Assembly (NCBI GenBank): GCA_021828835.1
Contig: JAJZCY010000013.1
Coordinates: forward strand, 1 to 34,383
Length of the DNA stretch: 34,383 nucleotides
Direction of reading: 5' to 3'
DNA from: Acidobacteriota bacterium
GTDB lineage: Bacteria; Acidobacteriota; Terriglobia; Terriglobales; Acidobacteriaceae
Position numbers and translations under genes: made by a program. The notes beneath the pieces were generated by a model. The model searched no databases and was not told where the DNA came from. It was given only the letters and a program-made list of their open reading frames with translations. Shown here in pieces: positions 1-8,978 of the stretch. Every line of letters starts with the position of its first letter. Position 1 is the first letter of the stretch.

Positions 1-3000
1 TTGAGGATGTCATGCGACTTCGAGCGCCCTTGGTAGAGGGGCACGCCCATGACGCGGTTGGCGCGGCCGCCCCACCAGCCGACAAACTTGGTTCCGGTCT
101 CCGAAAAGGTGACAGAGAGCGGTGTTCCACCGCCGTAGGTCGAGATGCCTGCGATCTGCCATCCACCAATCACAGCGTTTGCCGCCCCGTTAATGTTATT
201 GAGGAACTGGCGGCCACGTCCAAAGGGCAGGTCATACATGTAATTAAAAACCAGCCAGTGCCGCGCCAGCCCCTGCGTGTTGCCGTAGTCGAGCTCAGGA
301 TACTGCCACTGCTGCGGACCGCCAGAGACCGGAACATCGTCCAATCCGCGGCTATATTGATATTCCGCATCGAACGAGAACCCCTTGCTGTAACGCTTGC
401 GCATGCCCAGTTGCAGCTGATTGAAGTTCTCATTGCCAATGCTGCGCGTAGCGTTGATCGCTCCGAAGGGCTGGAAGGGACGCTGCTTCTGCAAAGGCTC
501 GTTGGGGAGCTGCACGTTGGGCACGTTAATCGGTCCCGAGTTGTAGGGCAGGTGATGGGCTACGTTCCCGACGTAGGTCCCCCGCGCGCTCCACTGGCTT
601 CCGAATTGGTGCTCGACGGTGAGATTCCATTCCTGTGTGGAGGCATTCTTGAAATTCCACTGGAGCATGTCGACGGTGGGATTCGGAGAAATCACGTCCT
701 TGCTGTTGGACCCGGGGAATGGATTGGCAAATGTGATATCCGGCAGGTAGGGCAGCGTCGGCTTGCCGGGCAGATTGCTGACGAAGGTTTCGTTGATCGA
801 GAGCTGCCACGGCGGGTTGAACGCGTCCGCGCGCGAGCCCACAAAGCCGGGTTGGAAGTTATAGTAGATGCCGTAGCCACCCCGGATGACCGTCCGCAGG
901 TCGGCAAAAGGACGGAAGGCGAAGCCCAAACGCGGCGCGAAACTCGTGTAGTCGGGCTGGATGTAGTGAATCGGCAACCCGATGCTCTGCGTCGTCTCAT
1001 AGGGATAAGCGGCGAACAGCGCCGGCGAAGCTCCCTGCGGAAGGGTAGGCGTCGCGCTGTTCTCCGGCAAGACGAGCTTGTCGTTGGTCATGTCGAAGGT
1101 TGTTACCTGCTGCTGCTTGTACTGCCAAGGCTTCTGGTACTCCCAGCGCAGGCCGTAGACGAAGGTGAGCCGCTGCGTGGCCTGAAAGGTATCCTGCGCG
1201 TAAATGCCCCAGTCGCGCGAGTAGATATTCTTCGCGAATGCGCCCACCGGAGCGGTTGTAGCGCTGTTTGCATCGCCCAAGAGGAAATCGGCGAAGGAGT
1301 TCCCCTGCGAGTGCGGTTGTCCGGGCCAACCCAGATTTCCAGTCCATTTTCCGCTGAACGCGAAAGCGCCCGTCGCCTGTCCAACCGACGGGACCCGGGA
1401 ATTAATCTTGTAGCCGGATTCGTCGATGCCAGCTTCGATAGTGTGGCGCCCATGGATGTGCGTGAAGTTCTCCGCAAACTCCACTGTCCAGCGCGGAGTG
1501 TATAATCCGGTGCCGTAGTCGTGGAACATGCCGGTGTAGCCGCTCATCGTCATGGTCGGCAGGCCGCGATACATGGTGGTGGGCATCTGTGGAAACAGGG
1601 TCTGCGGATTCACATCCTGATTCTGACCGCTAAACTTGGTGCCGTAATCACCCCAGGAGACACGGAAATCGTTCAAAGTGTGGGCATCGAAGGTGTGGGT
1701 CTCGGTGCCGCTCAGAGTCATGTCTTTATAGCCGTAACGGCCCTGGCCGTAATCCGCGGGATAATTGGTCGCCGAATTCCAGGGGTCCGCCACCCTGCGC
1801 GCAAACACGCCAAATAGGCGGTCAGAGGAAGAGAGGTTGTAATCCACTCTGGCGTCGAGGGCATCCACGTCCTGGGTCACGGGAACCGCGGTCACGTAGT
1901 TGATGCCGCCCGAGGGCAGGCCGGGGCTACCCTGAATGGACGGAGCGGGCAGATACTTCAACAGGAGCTGCGCCTGCGGCGCGATCATGTTGGTGGGGAT
2001 CTGGTTCTTGGAGAAGGGTTGGCCCGTATAGGGATCGTAGAGCTGGGTCCCGGTCAGTGCCGAGAAGTCGCCGGCCCGCATGGACATGCCCGGGAAGCTG
2101 AGCTGCACGGTGTTCGAATTCTCCTGGCGAAATCCGTTGTAATCGAAGAAGAAGAAGGCCTTGTCGCGCCAGATGGGGCCGCCCAGGTTTCCTCCAAACT
2201 GGTTGAGGTGGGTTGCTGGCCGCGGCTGACCCGCCGCATTGAGCACGAAGCTATTAGCGTTGAGCACGGTGTTCTGCAGGTACTCATAGAGGAGGCCATG
2301 AAAGTTGTTGGTACCGCCTTTGGTGACCAGAGTGACCGCCGAGTGGCCGGTGTACTTGGCGCTCATGCCATTACTCTGCACGTTCAGTTCCTGGATGGAG
2401 CTGGGCGGGGGCAGCACCAGCATACCCACACCCTGGACAGTGACCGCGCCGCTATTGCCAGGATCGTTGACGCCGACGCCGTTGAGCGTGAAGTTGACGC
2501 TGCCCCAGTGGCTTCCGCCTCCGATCTCAGGGTTGGTGGCGTTGCGGAATGACTGGACTCCAGGCGCGAGCCCCACGAAAGCGTCCACGGTCTGCAGCGA
2601 AGTGGGCAGATTGTGGAGCTTCTGGGCGCTGATGGATTCCCCCACCGTCATCGAGTCTGTCGTGATGAGCGGCGCCTGGTCGGTGACGGTGACAGTCTGC
2701 TGCACCGCTCCGACCGCCATGCTCACATCCACACGCTTGGTCGAGGAGGAAGTGACATGCACCGCAGCAACACGATAGGTTTTGAAGCCGGGCCGCTCAA
2801 CCGTGACCGTATAGACACCCGCCAGCAGCCCCGGCACCGAATAGGTGCCGCTCGCCCCGGTCTTTGCCCTCACTACGGCGCCGGTGGCGATGTTCCGCAC
2901 CGTGACGCTGGCGCCCGAAATGGCAGCGCCACTCGAATCAGTTACGCTGCCTACCAGCGAGCTGCTAATGTACTGCCCAAATGCTAGGCTGCAAGTAAGG

Positions 3001-3041
3001 ATCAGCGAAACTGCCAGGGTCAGTCTGAGGATGCTTTTCAT
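1..3041 (-). CDS. TonB-dependent receptor, Oar-like, with N-terminal carboxypeptidase-regulatory-like (Cna-B/CarboxypepD_reg) domain; C-terminus runs off the window
   Basis: Reverse-strand translation from ATG at 3041: MKSILRLTLAVSLILTCSLAFGQYISSSLVGSVTDSSGAAISGASVTVRNIATGAVVRAKTGASGTYSVPGLLAGVYTVTVERPGF..., then plug-like LNGVGVNDPGNSGAVTVQGVGM and beta-barrel segments to the window edge with no stop. Not in the supplied ORF track because it is open at the edge. Confidence 0.93.
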   Translation of the reverse strand, partial: MKSILRLTLAVSLILTCSLAFGQYISSSLVGSVTDSSGAAISGASVTVRNIATGAVVRAKTGASGTYSVPGLLAGVYTVTVERPGFKTYRVAAVHVTSSSTKRVDVSMAVGAVQQTVTVTDQAPLITTDSMTVGESISAQKLHNLPTSLQTVDAFVGLAPGVQSFRNATNPEIGGGSHWGSVNFTLNGVGVNDPGNSGAVTVQGVGMLVLPPPSSIQELNVQSNGMSAKYTGHSAVTLVTKGGTNNFHGLLYEYLQNTVLNANSFVLNAAGQPRPATHLNQFGGNLGGPIWRDKAFFFFDYNGFRQENSNTVQLSFPGMSMRAGDFSALTGTQLYDPYTGQPFSKNQIPTNMIAPQAQLLLKYLPAPSIQGSPGLPSGGINYVTAVPVTQDVDALDARVDYNLSSSDRLFGVFARRVADPWNSATNYPADYGQGRYGYKDMTLSGTETHTFDAHTLNDFRVSWGDYGTKFSGQNQDVNPQTLFPQMPTTMYRGLPTMTMSGYTGMFHDYGTGLYTPRWTVEFAENFTHIHGRHTIEAGIDESGYKINSRVPSVGQATGAFAFSGKWTGNLGWPGQPHSQGNSFADFLLGDANSATTAPVGAFAKNIYSRDWGIYAQDTFQATQRLTFVYGLRWEYQKPWQYKQQQVTTFDMTNDKLVLPENSATPTLPQGASPALFAAYPYETTQSIGLPIHYIQPDYTSFAPRLGFAFRPFADLRTVIRGGYGIYYNFQPGFVGSRADAFNPPWQLSINETFVSNLPGKPTLPYLPDITFANPFPGSNSKDVISPNPTVDMLQWNFKNASTQEWNLTVEHQFGSQWSARGTYVGNVAHHLPYNSGPINVPNVQLPNEPLQKQRPFQPFGAINATRSIGNENFNQLQLGMRKRYSKGFSFDAEYQYSRGLDDVPVSGGPQQWQYPELDYGNTQGLARHWLVFNYMYDLPFGRGRQFLNNINGAANAVIGGWQIAGISTYGGGTPLSVTFSETGTKFVGWWGGRANRVMGVPLYQGRSKSHDIL

Positions 3042-3079
3042 AGGCTGGTCACTCCGAAAGGAATTCGTGCCGCATCGAA

Positions 3080-3097
3080 TGTTCTATTAGCAGAACA
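3080..3097. promoter_or_regulatory. Perfect inverted repeat TGTTCT-ATTAGC-AGAACA upstream of the TonB-dependent receptor (operator candidate, site A)
   Basis: Sequence tgttctattagcagaaca, 39 bp upstream of the receptor ATG; shares GTTC-N8-GAAC with sites at 8923 and 16643. Confidence 0.6.
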
Positions 3098-3125
3098 TAT
3101 TGACAGCATTCTGTACGGTGCCAAC

Positions 3126-3155
3126 CTTATAATACTTTTGGGAGCTGATGGTCAA
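3126..3155 (-). promoter_or_regulatory. Putative sigma70 promoter of the TonB-dependent receptor gene
   Basis: Reverse strand TTGACC (3150-3155), 18-bp spacer, TATAAG (3126-3131). Confidence 0.4.
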
Positions 3156-3170
3156 GGGAAAATCAGCAGC

Positions 3171-4217
3171 CTATTGCGCTTGGCTCTCGCTCAGCAGTTC
3201 CTCAGCCGGCATTTCGCCCATCTCCATACCTTCCGCCGTGCCGCGACAGCCGGCCCAGAGCGTGGTTAGAACGCCGCTCAGAATCAGCGTCGAACCCGCA
3301 TAGTCGCGCTGCGAGGCGGTGCGATGAAACAAGGCTGCATTCAGCACGAATCCGAAGATCACCGAACTGGTCATCGCGCTGGAGACGACGACGCTGCTCA
3401 AGTGCTTGAGCGAATGGGTCAACAGTTGCTGGTAAACCGCGGTGAGCCCGCCGATCGCCACAAGGATTCCCCAGTGGTGAACGGAAAGCGGCTTACCATT
3501 CGCAACTGCCCATACCAGCGACAACAGCAGGGAGGTGTTGAAGAAATAGAAGAGGACGGTGTAGCTGCTGTCGGTTCGCCGCAGCCACGCGACCAGGACG
3601 GTCGCCGAAGCCGCGGCGACGGCGGAACCCAGGGCCAAGAGGCTGCCTACACCGATGCTGGCGTGGGCGTGGAAACCGGAGACCACAACAATGCCGGCGA
3701 ATCCAACCGCCAGCCCCACGAATGCTCCGGGGGCAGGGCGCCGGCGCAGAAACAGCAGCAGCAGCAGCGGCACGAACAGTATGTAACTGGAGTTGAGGAC
3801 CATTGCGTTCTGTAGCGGAATGCGCTCCAGGGCCATGGTGTACATGAGGAACATGACGAAGCCAATGGCTCCTCGCAGCACATGCCACCAGACGCGCGGC
3901 GTGCGGATGGGAGGTCGCTGGTGTGCGAAGTAGAGCGGTCCCAAGGCCAGCACCGCAAAGAGATAACGCACCACGAACACGATGGAGGGGTCTTCCACCG
4001 CGACGGCCTTCTTCATGAGGGCGATAATCCACGCGTACAGCATGGCCGCGAAGAGCACGAGGCCCAGATCGCGGATCCGCTTCGCGAGACGTGCACGCGG
4101 CAGCAGCGGAGCTGTAGCAAGCTGGTCAGCAGATTGCCCCAGTTCGGCAACCTCTCCTTCATTGCCGCAATTTCTCATGAGCCGGCCCGGTTCCATCCGT
4201 CCGTTTCCGCAATTCAA
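3171..4217 (-). CDS. EamA/DMT-superfamily transporter
   Basis: About ten hydrophobic segments; two EamA-like halves (YAWIIALMKKAVAVEDPSIVFVVRYLFAVLALGPLY...; LLLLLFLRRRPAPGAFVGLAVGFAGIVVVSG...). True start may be the internal ATG near 4178. Confidence 0.8.
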   Translation of the reverse strand: MNCGNGRMEPGRLMRNCGNEGEVAELGQSADQLATAPLLPRARLAKRIRDLGLVLFAAMLYAWIIALMKKAVAVEDPSIVFVVRYLFAVLALGPLYFAHQRPPIRTPRVWWHVLRGAIGFVMFLMYTMALERIPLQNAMVLNSSYILFVPLLLLLFLRRRPAPGAFVGLAVGFAGIVVVSGFHAHASIGVGSLLALGSAVAAASATVLVAWLRRTDSSYTVLFYFFNTSLLLSLVWAVANGKPLSVHHWGILVAIGGLTAVYQQLLTHSLKHLSSVVVSSAMTSSVIFGFVLNAALFHRTASQRDYAGSTLILSGVLTTLWAGCRGTAEGMEMGEMPAEELLSESQAQ

Positions 4218-4290
4218 TCGGGCGTACTCGCTATTCCGTATCGGGCACTTCCGGTGTGAGTCCGATGCCGAAGCCGGGCTCCGAGGAGCG

Positions 4291-5106
4291 CTATCCTACC
4301 GGAGCACCTGCGCGGTATCCCAACTGCACAGACATGTTCAGTGCATATTTACGGACGAGTTCCCCGAGCCGGGGAATGTCCTTCCCGCGGATCTGCAGTT
4401 TGCTCGCCCCCAGATTGACTGCGGCCACGACTCGCTTCGATCCGTTGAAGATTGGCGCCGCCACGGAGCGCACGTCTGTCTCGTTTTCCTCGCTGCACCA
4501 CGTGTATCCCTGCGCACGCAACTTGGCCAGATGCTCCTTCAGCAGGCGGGGATTGGTGATCGTCCGCTGCGTCAGCTTGGGAAGCGGATACTGAGCAAGG
4601 ATCCTGTCTAATTCCGGCTCCGGAAGGAAGGCCAGCAACGCCTTACCGATGGAAGTCGAGTGCAGAGGCATGCGCTTGCCGATCCAGGTCGTGAGCCGCA
4701 CCGCATCCAGGACTTCCACCTTGTCGATGTAGACCGCATAGGCGCCATCCCGGATGGCGACGTGTCCGGTGATCCCGGCTTCTTTGGTCAGCGCCTCCAG
4801 CAGCGGGTGTACTTCTGCGCGGACATCCAGCTTGTCCATGAGCGTAGCCGTCAGGCTGAAGAGGCGGGGGCTCAGGGAATAGCGGTCCTGATCATCCTTA
4901 TCGACATAACCGCGCGACTTCAGGGTCTGCAAGATCGCGTAGGCCGAGCTCTTAGGGATATCGAAAAGGCGGCTGATGTCGCTGATGCTCAGGGAGCGGT
5001 CCTCGATCAGCCTTTCGATGATGTCAAGAGTGCGGTGGATCGCCGGTACCGAATAGGCGTTTTCGCTCTGCCGGGTTTTCAGGGTGCTGGTTCCGTTGTT
5101 TCTCAT
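4291..5106 (-). CDS. IclR-family transcriptional regulator (regulator 1)
   Basis: N-terminal wHTH AIHRTLDIIERLIEDRSLSISDISRLFDIPKSSAYAILQTLKSRGYVDKD and C-terminal effector domain (HSTSIGKALLAFLPEPELDRIL; AAPIFNGSKRVVAAVNLGAS). Confidence 0.93.
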   Translation of the reverse strand: MRNNGTSTLKTRQSENAYSVPAIHRTLDIIERLIEDRSLSISDISRLFDIPKSSAYAILQTLKSRGYVDKDDQDRYSLSPRLFSLTATLMDKLDVRAEVHPLLEALTKEAGITGHVAIRDGAYAVYIDKVEVLDAVRLTTWIGKRMPLHSTSIGKALLAFLPEPELDRILAQYPLPKLTQRTITNPRLLKEHLAKLRAQGYTWCSEENETDVRSVAAPIFNGSKRVVAAVNLGASKLQIRGKDIPRLGELVRKYALNMSVQLGYRAGAPVG

Positions 5107-5152
5107 GTCGTTGGTGCCTCAGGTGCGGTAGTGGATATCTTCCGTATCGTAG

Positions 5153-6025
5153 CTAAGCCACCACGCTGTTTTCCAGCACCCCTATCTCTGCGATCTCCAC
5201 TTCCATGTGGTCACCGGCCTTGAGAAAGACCTGGGGCTTGCGGTGGAAGCCTATGCCCGCGGGGGTGCCGGTGCTGATGACATCTCCCGGCCGGAGCACC
5301 AGTGTCTGCGCCAGCGTCGCGATCAGCTTCTCCGGAGCAAAGATCAGGTTCGAGGTATTCGATTTCTGCAGCGTCTCTCCGTTCAGGCTCAATGAGATCT
5401 GCAGCGCTCCGGCGTCCTTTATTGCGTCTGCCGTGACCATCCAGGGTCCCATGGGGCCGAAGCCTTCGCAGTTCTTAGAGCGGAACCACTGTTTGTCACG
5501 GACCTGGAAATCGCGGGCCGTCACATCGTTCATGATGGTGTAGCCGGCAATGCACTGTTTTGCTTGCGCCTCATCTACCTGGAAAGCCCGCCGCCCAATG
5601 ACCACTGCGAATTCCGCTTCATAGTCGACCTGCGACGAGATGGCGGGAAGCGGAATGGCCGAGCGATGGGGCACGATCACCGCCGCCAGCTTGGAGAAGA
5701 AGATCGGCGACCCCGGGGCCGGCAGGTTGTTTTCCGCCGCATGGTCCACGTAATTCAATCCCACGCAGAAAACGCGCGCATCCGCCTCCACCAAGGGGGC
5801 GAGCTTCGCATCGGCCAACGGCACGGCATGGGCCGGGTCCGCAGTCAGTTGGTTCGCGAGTCGTCTGGCCTCGGCCATGGCGGCCTCACCAGCCTGCAGC
5901 AAAGCGCCCAGGGAGCTAAACTCCGCTCGACCTCCGGCCGCTCGGGTGAGGTTGTGGAGTCGCTCGCCTTCGACAACGCCCAAAGCTTTGGCTTCCTGTG
6001 CATCGAAAAAATTCAGCAGCTTCAT
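5153..6025 (-). CDS. Fumarylacetoacetate hydrolase (FAH) family protein
   Basis: FCVGLNYVDHAAE...EAEFAVVIGRRAFQVDEAQAKQCIAGYTIMNDVTARDFQ...GPWMVTADAI...VISTGTPAGIGFHRKPQVFLKAGD, characteristic FAH-family motifs. Confidence 0.93.
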   Translation of the reverse strand: MKLLNFFDAQEAKALGVVEGERLHNLTRAAGGRAEFSSLGALLQAGEAAMAEARRLANQLTADPAHAVPLADAKLAPLVEADARVFCVGLNYVDHAAENNLPAPGSPIFFSKLAAVIVPHRSAIPLPAISSQVDYEAEFAVVIGRRAFQVDEAQAKQCIAGYTIMNDVTARDFQVRDKQWFRSKNCEGFGPMGPWMVTADAIKDAGALQISLSLNGETLQKSNTSNLIFAPEKLIATLAQTLVLRPGDVISTGTPAGIGFHRKPQVFLKAGDHMEVEIAEIGVLENSVVA

Positions 6026-6031
6026 AGTGCT

Positions 6032-6793
6032 TTATCCCCTTATCAGCTCCAGAAAATTGGTTCTCAAAATCTGCTCCTTGCTGGCGTCGGCAATATCCGC
6101 GGTGAGCACTTGTGCAAGCGTCATCGAGGCCTCGAGGAACGGCATGTCCGACCCGAAGAGGATCCGCGCGGCGCCAAGACGGTCCACGCACTTTTCCAGA
6201 ATCAGGCGGTGATGGTGGGAGCCGGCCAGGTCGAGATAAAGATTCGGCGCGGCCTCCGCCGCCTCCATGGCCTGCATGTAGCCGCGCCAAGTGACGCCGG
6301 CGTGGCCCAGTAGAATGCGCGCCCGGGGATGCTCCTTGGCAATGCATGGAAAGAGCAGCGGACCGCAATTTGGATCGGAGTCCCAGGTGTGGACCAGCAC
6401 CACGGCCTCATGCTGGTCGGCATACTCCCAGACCGGCTTGTAGTTCGCTCCGTGCACGGGATACTTGTGCAAGCCGGGATGGAGCTTAATCAGCGGCGGG
6501 CGGTGAAATGCTGACCATCGCTCCAGTTCGGCCACCGCTTGTCCCGGGGGATTGGGATTGACGGTCACGTAGCCCAGGAAGCGGTCTGGATGCCGGCGCA
6601 GCACCTCTTCCACCTCCGGGTTGCCGCGCGGGCAATCGTTGTAGCAGGCCAGCGTAGACGTAACCGCGAGCTTTTCGATGTTCAGCGCATCCATCACCGC
6701 CAGCATGGCTTCGCAGTCGGTCTTGTAGGCTGGAAAATCCGGATGCACACCGATGTGTCCGTGACAGTCCATCACGGGGATTGGAGATCTCAT
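6032..6793 (-). CDS. Amidohydrolase family (TIM-barrel metal-dependent hydrolase), metal ligands apparently intact
   Basis: MRSPIPVMDCHGHIGVHPDF...LIKLHPGLHKYP...VVLVHTWD...ILLGHAGVTWRG...ILFGSDMPFLEAS. ATG at 6793 overlaps the upstream gene stop (ATGA). The ORF-track extension to 7213 is an upstream overlap, not supported. Confidence 0.88.
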   Translation of the reverse strand: MRSPIPVMDCHGHIGVHPDFPAYKTDCEAMLAVMDALNIEKLAVTSTLACYNDCPRGNPEVEEVLRRHPDRFLGYVTVNPNPPGQAVAELERWSAFHRPPLIKLHPGLHKYPVHGANYKPVWEYADQHEAVVLVHTWDSDPNCGPLLFPCIAKEHPRARILLGHAGVTWRGYMQAMEAAEAAPNLYLDLAGSHHHRLILEKCVDRLGAARILFGSDMPFLEASMTLAQVLTADIADASKEQILRTNFLELIRG

Positions 6794-7620
6794 GCCTGCC
6801 TCCCGCTGCGCGTGACCACCTCGGCCAGCAGTCGCCGCAGGTTGCCCCCTGCGATGGCCAGTCTGTTCGGGTCGGAGATGGCCGCGCTCGCCAACACCCC
6901 CAGCGCCGAGGCCGGGGTGAAGAGCGGCAGCCGAGTGCCGAAGAGAAGCGCGTCGGCCCCGCGCTTCTGGACGTGGTGCTCCAGTTGCCGGTGTGCCAGA
7001 TAGGTGGCGGTGTCGAAATGCAGCGAGGGAAAGCGGTCGAGCAGTGGGAACAGGTAGCGGTCTGCGCGGTAGCCGATATCCAGGAGCACCAGGGGAAGCC
7101 GCGGAAAATTTTGCAGCAAGGTTTCGAGTTCGGTCCACCCGATGTCGGCCAGCGCAATCAGAGTCACCACCGCATGGTCCTGCAGAAACTCCAGCACCGC
7201 GCCCGCACACCAACTGCGCAGCGAGAAGTTATGCTGGGTGGTCCCGGGAGTGATGCGCACCGCGCGCGGCTGCCGCGCCTCCAGCGCCTCCACGAAACTG
7301 CGGTCGGGCAGCGCCGCCCATGCCGGTGTGAAGCGCGGATCGTTGTCCGCGGCAAGAGCCAGATTCCCGATCTCCGCGTCGTACTCCTCGCCCCGCCAAT
7401 GCGAAACCACTGCCGAACGGATGAAGAATCGGTCCATTTCGCTCAACAACCCCGCGCGGTCCAGGGCAAGATGGCCGTGCACCCCCGACGATCCGACGCG
7501 TGCGTTCGCGTCGAACAGATCCCAGGCCGCGGCTTCACTAAACTGCTCTGCTGCGCTATACCCCGGCACATGCCTCCTTGATTCCCATACAAAGTTTTTC
7601 CTCTCGGAGAAATCCTTCAT
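6790..7620 (-). CDS. Amidohydrolase-fold paralogue lacking the usual metal ligands
   Basis: LFDANARVGSS... aligns by eye with MDCHGHIG of the downstream gene; later segments VTLIALAD, LVLLDIG and LLFGTRLPLF correspond to LVHTWD, LLGHAG and LFGSDMPFL. Confidence 0.75.
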   Translation of the reverse strand: MKDFSERKNFVWESRRHVPGYSAAEQFSEAAAWDLFDANARVGSSGVHGHLALDRAGLLSEMDRFFIRSAVVSHWRGEEYDAEIGNLALAADNDPRFTPAWAALPDRSFVEALEARQPRAVRITPGTTQHNFSLRSWCAGAVLEFLQDHAVVTLIALADIGWTELETLLQNFPRLPLVLLDIGYRADRYLFPLLDRFPSLHFDTATYLAHRQLEHHVQKRGADALLFGTRLPLFTPASALGVLASAAISDPNRLAIAGGNLRRLLAEVVTRSGRQA

Positions 7621-8846
7621 AGCACGCGTGCGGCGCCGCGCGGCGTCAGCTTCTGCACCTTGCGCAACGCCTCCAGAATGTCATCGACGTCGCGACGGCT
7701 GCCCAGAAGTGCATTGTGGTTGAGCCACACGCCTTCCCGACAGACCCGCTCTGCCACCGGCAACTGCAGGCGCGGATAGTCCTGGGCCGGATACCAGCCT
7801 CTTCGCGACAGTTCGTCCTGCTCGGCGACGAAGAGCGGGTTGCGATAGAGCGGGTGCGGATAGGTCGGCTTAAAGGGAATTCCTTCGGCCTGCATAGCCT
7901 CCAGGAATGCCTCCCGCGGCAATCCACCGAAAGCTTCGGGGGCGTACCAGAAGGTGAGGAGATAGTATGGCTGCCGCTCGATGCGCCCATCATCCTCCGG
8001 GAGCAGCAATCCCGAAATTTCCCTGAGCCCAGCCTTGAGATGCGCATAATTGGCCGCACGAAGCTCGGTCTGCTCCGGCATCCTGCGCAACTGCACGTTC
8101 AGCACCGCTGCCTGGAAGGCGGTGATGCGGTAGTTGCTCCCCAGCGTGAAGTGATCGAACCATCCCCCTTGCTGCTTGCGTCCCTGATTGCAGTAGCTCC
8201 AGCACCGGTCTGCGATGGTCGCGGAGTTCGTCGCGATCATGCCTCCCTCGCCTGCGGTGATGAGCTTGAAGGACTGAAAGCTGAAGGTGGCCACATCGCC
8301 CCAGCCGCCTACCGGCGTTCCCCGCCAGCACGCTCCGTGCGCATGCGCGGCATCTTCGACGATGCGCAACTCGTGCCGCCGGGCCAACTGCTGAAAGGCG
8401 TCCATCTCGGCCGGCCGCCCGCCAAAGTGCACCACCACGATGGCCCGGGTTCGCGGGGTGATAGCCGCCTCTGCCGCAGCCGGAGACAGGTTGAAGGTGT
8501 GCGGATCGATGTCCGCGAAGACCGGAGTCGCCCCGCAGAGCAGAATCGCGCTGGCCGATGCCACGAAGGAATAGGGTGTCACGATGACTTCATCGCCGGG
8601 CCCCAGCTGCAGCGCCCGGAGAGCTACTTCCAGGGCCACCGTTCCATTGGCGCACGAAACTCCATGCGCAAGTCGCTGGTACCGGGCAAAGCCTTCCTCC
8701 AGTTCGCGCACCGCAGGGTGGTACCCCCCCCAGGTCCGGCTGTGCAGCGCTTCGAGCAGCGCCTTCTCTTCCTCCGGCCCGTATTGCGGCCACTGCGGAA
8801 AGGGCGACGTCCGAACCGGAGTTCCACCGTGCAGCGCCAGCTCCAT
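7617..8846 (-). CDS. DegT/DnrJ/EryC1/StrS-family PLP-dependent aminotransferase
   Basis: MELALHGGTPVRTSPFPQWPQYGPEEEKALLEALHS...VTPYSFVASASAILLCGATPVFADID...EDAAHAHGACWRG...FSFQSFKLITAGEGGMIAT. Start set to ATG 8846; the ORF-track extension to 9026 crosses a promoter. Stop overlaps the next ATG (ATGA, 7617-7620). Confidence 0.92.
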   Translation of the reverse strand: MELALHGGTPVRTSPFPQWPQYGPEEEKALLEALHSRTWGGYHPAVRELEEGFARYQRLAHGVSCANGTVALEVALRALQLGPGDEVIVTPYSFVASASAILLCGATPVFADIDPHTFNLSPAAAEAAITPRTRAIVVVHFGGRPAEMDAFQQLARRHELRIVEDAAHAHGACWRGTPVGGWGDVATFSFQSFKLITAGEGGMIATNSATIADRCWSYCNQGRKQQGGWFDHFTLGSNYRITAFQAAVLNVQLRRMPEQTELRAANYAHLKAGLREISGLLLPEDDGRIERQPYYLLTFWYAPEAFGGLPREAFLEAMQAEGIPFKPTYPHPLYRNPLFVAEQDELSRRGWYPAQDYPRLQLPVAERVCREGVWLNHNALLGSRRDVDDILEALRKVQKLTPRGAARVL

Positions 8847-8922
8847 TTGCTCTTCCTCCCCGGCCCGAGAATCCCTGCGGGCGCGACGACCGGTTTCCCG
8901 GCGGGCTCGTTGTCGGCCAATC

Positions 8923-8938
8923 GTTCCATATACCGAAC
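8923..8938. promoter_or_regulatory. Inverted repeat GTTC-CATATACC-GAAC (operator candidate, site B)
   Basis: Sequence gttccatataccgaac between the DegT gene and the divergent symporter gene. Confidence 0.6.
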
Positions 8939-8949
8939 AGCCGTACAAC

Positions 8950-8978
8950 ATACTAACCGTCGCGTGGGCGACTGTCAA
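8950..8978 (-). promoter_or_regulatory. Putative sigma70 promoter of the DegT-amidohydrolase-FAH operon
   Basis: Reverse strand TTGACA (8973-8978), 17-bp spacer, TAGTAT (8950-8955). Confidence 0.6.

Noticed and set aside
12-1505. 497-aa plus-strand ORF
   Set aside because: Antisense to the TonB-dependent receptor; arginine/histidine/valine-rich shadow translation with no recognisable family.
3751-3778. CAG/AGC trinucleotide-like run
   Set aside because: Encodes a leucine-rich transmembrane stretch (LLLLLF) of the EamA transporter; no sign of repeat-based regulation.
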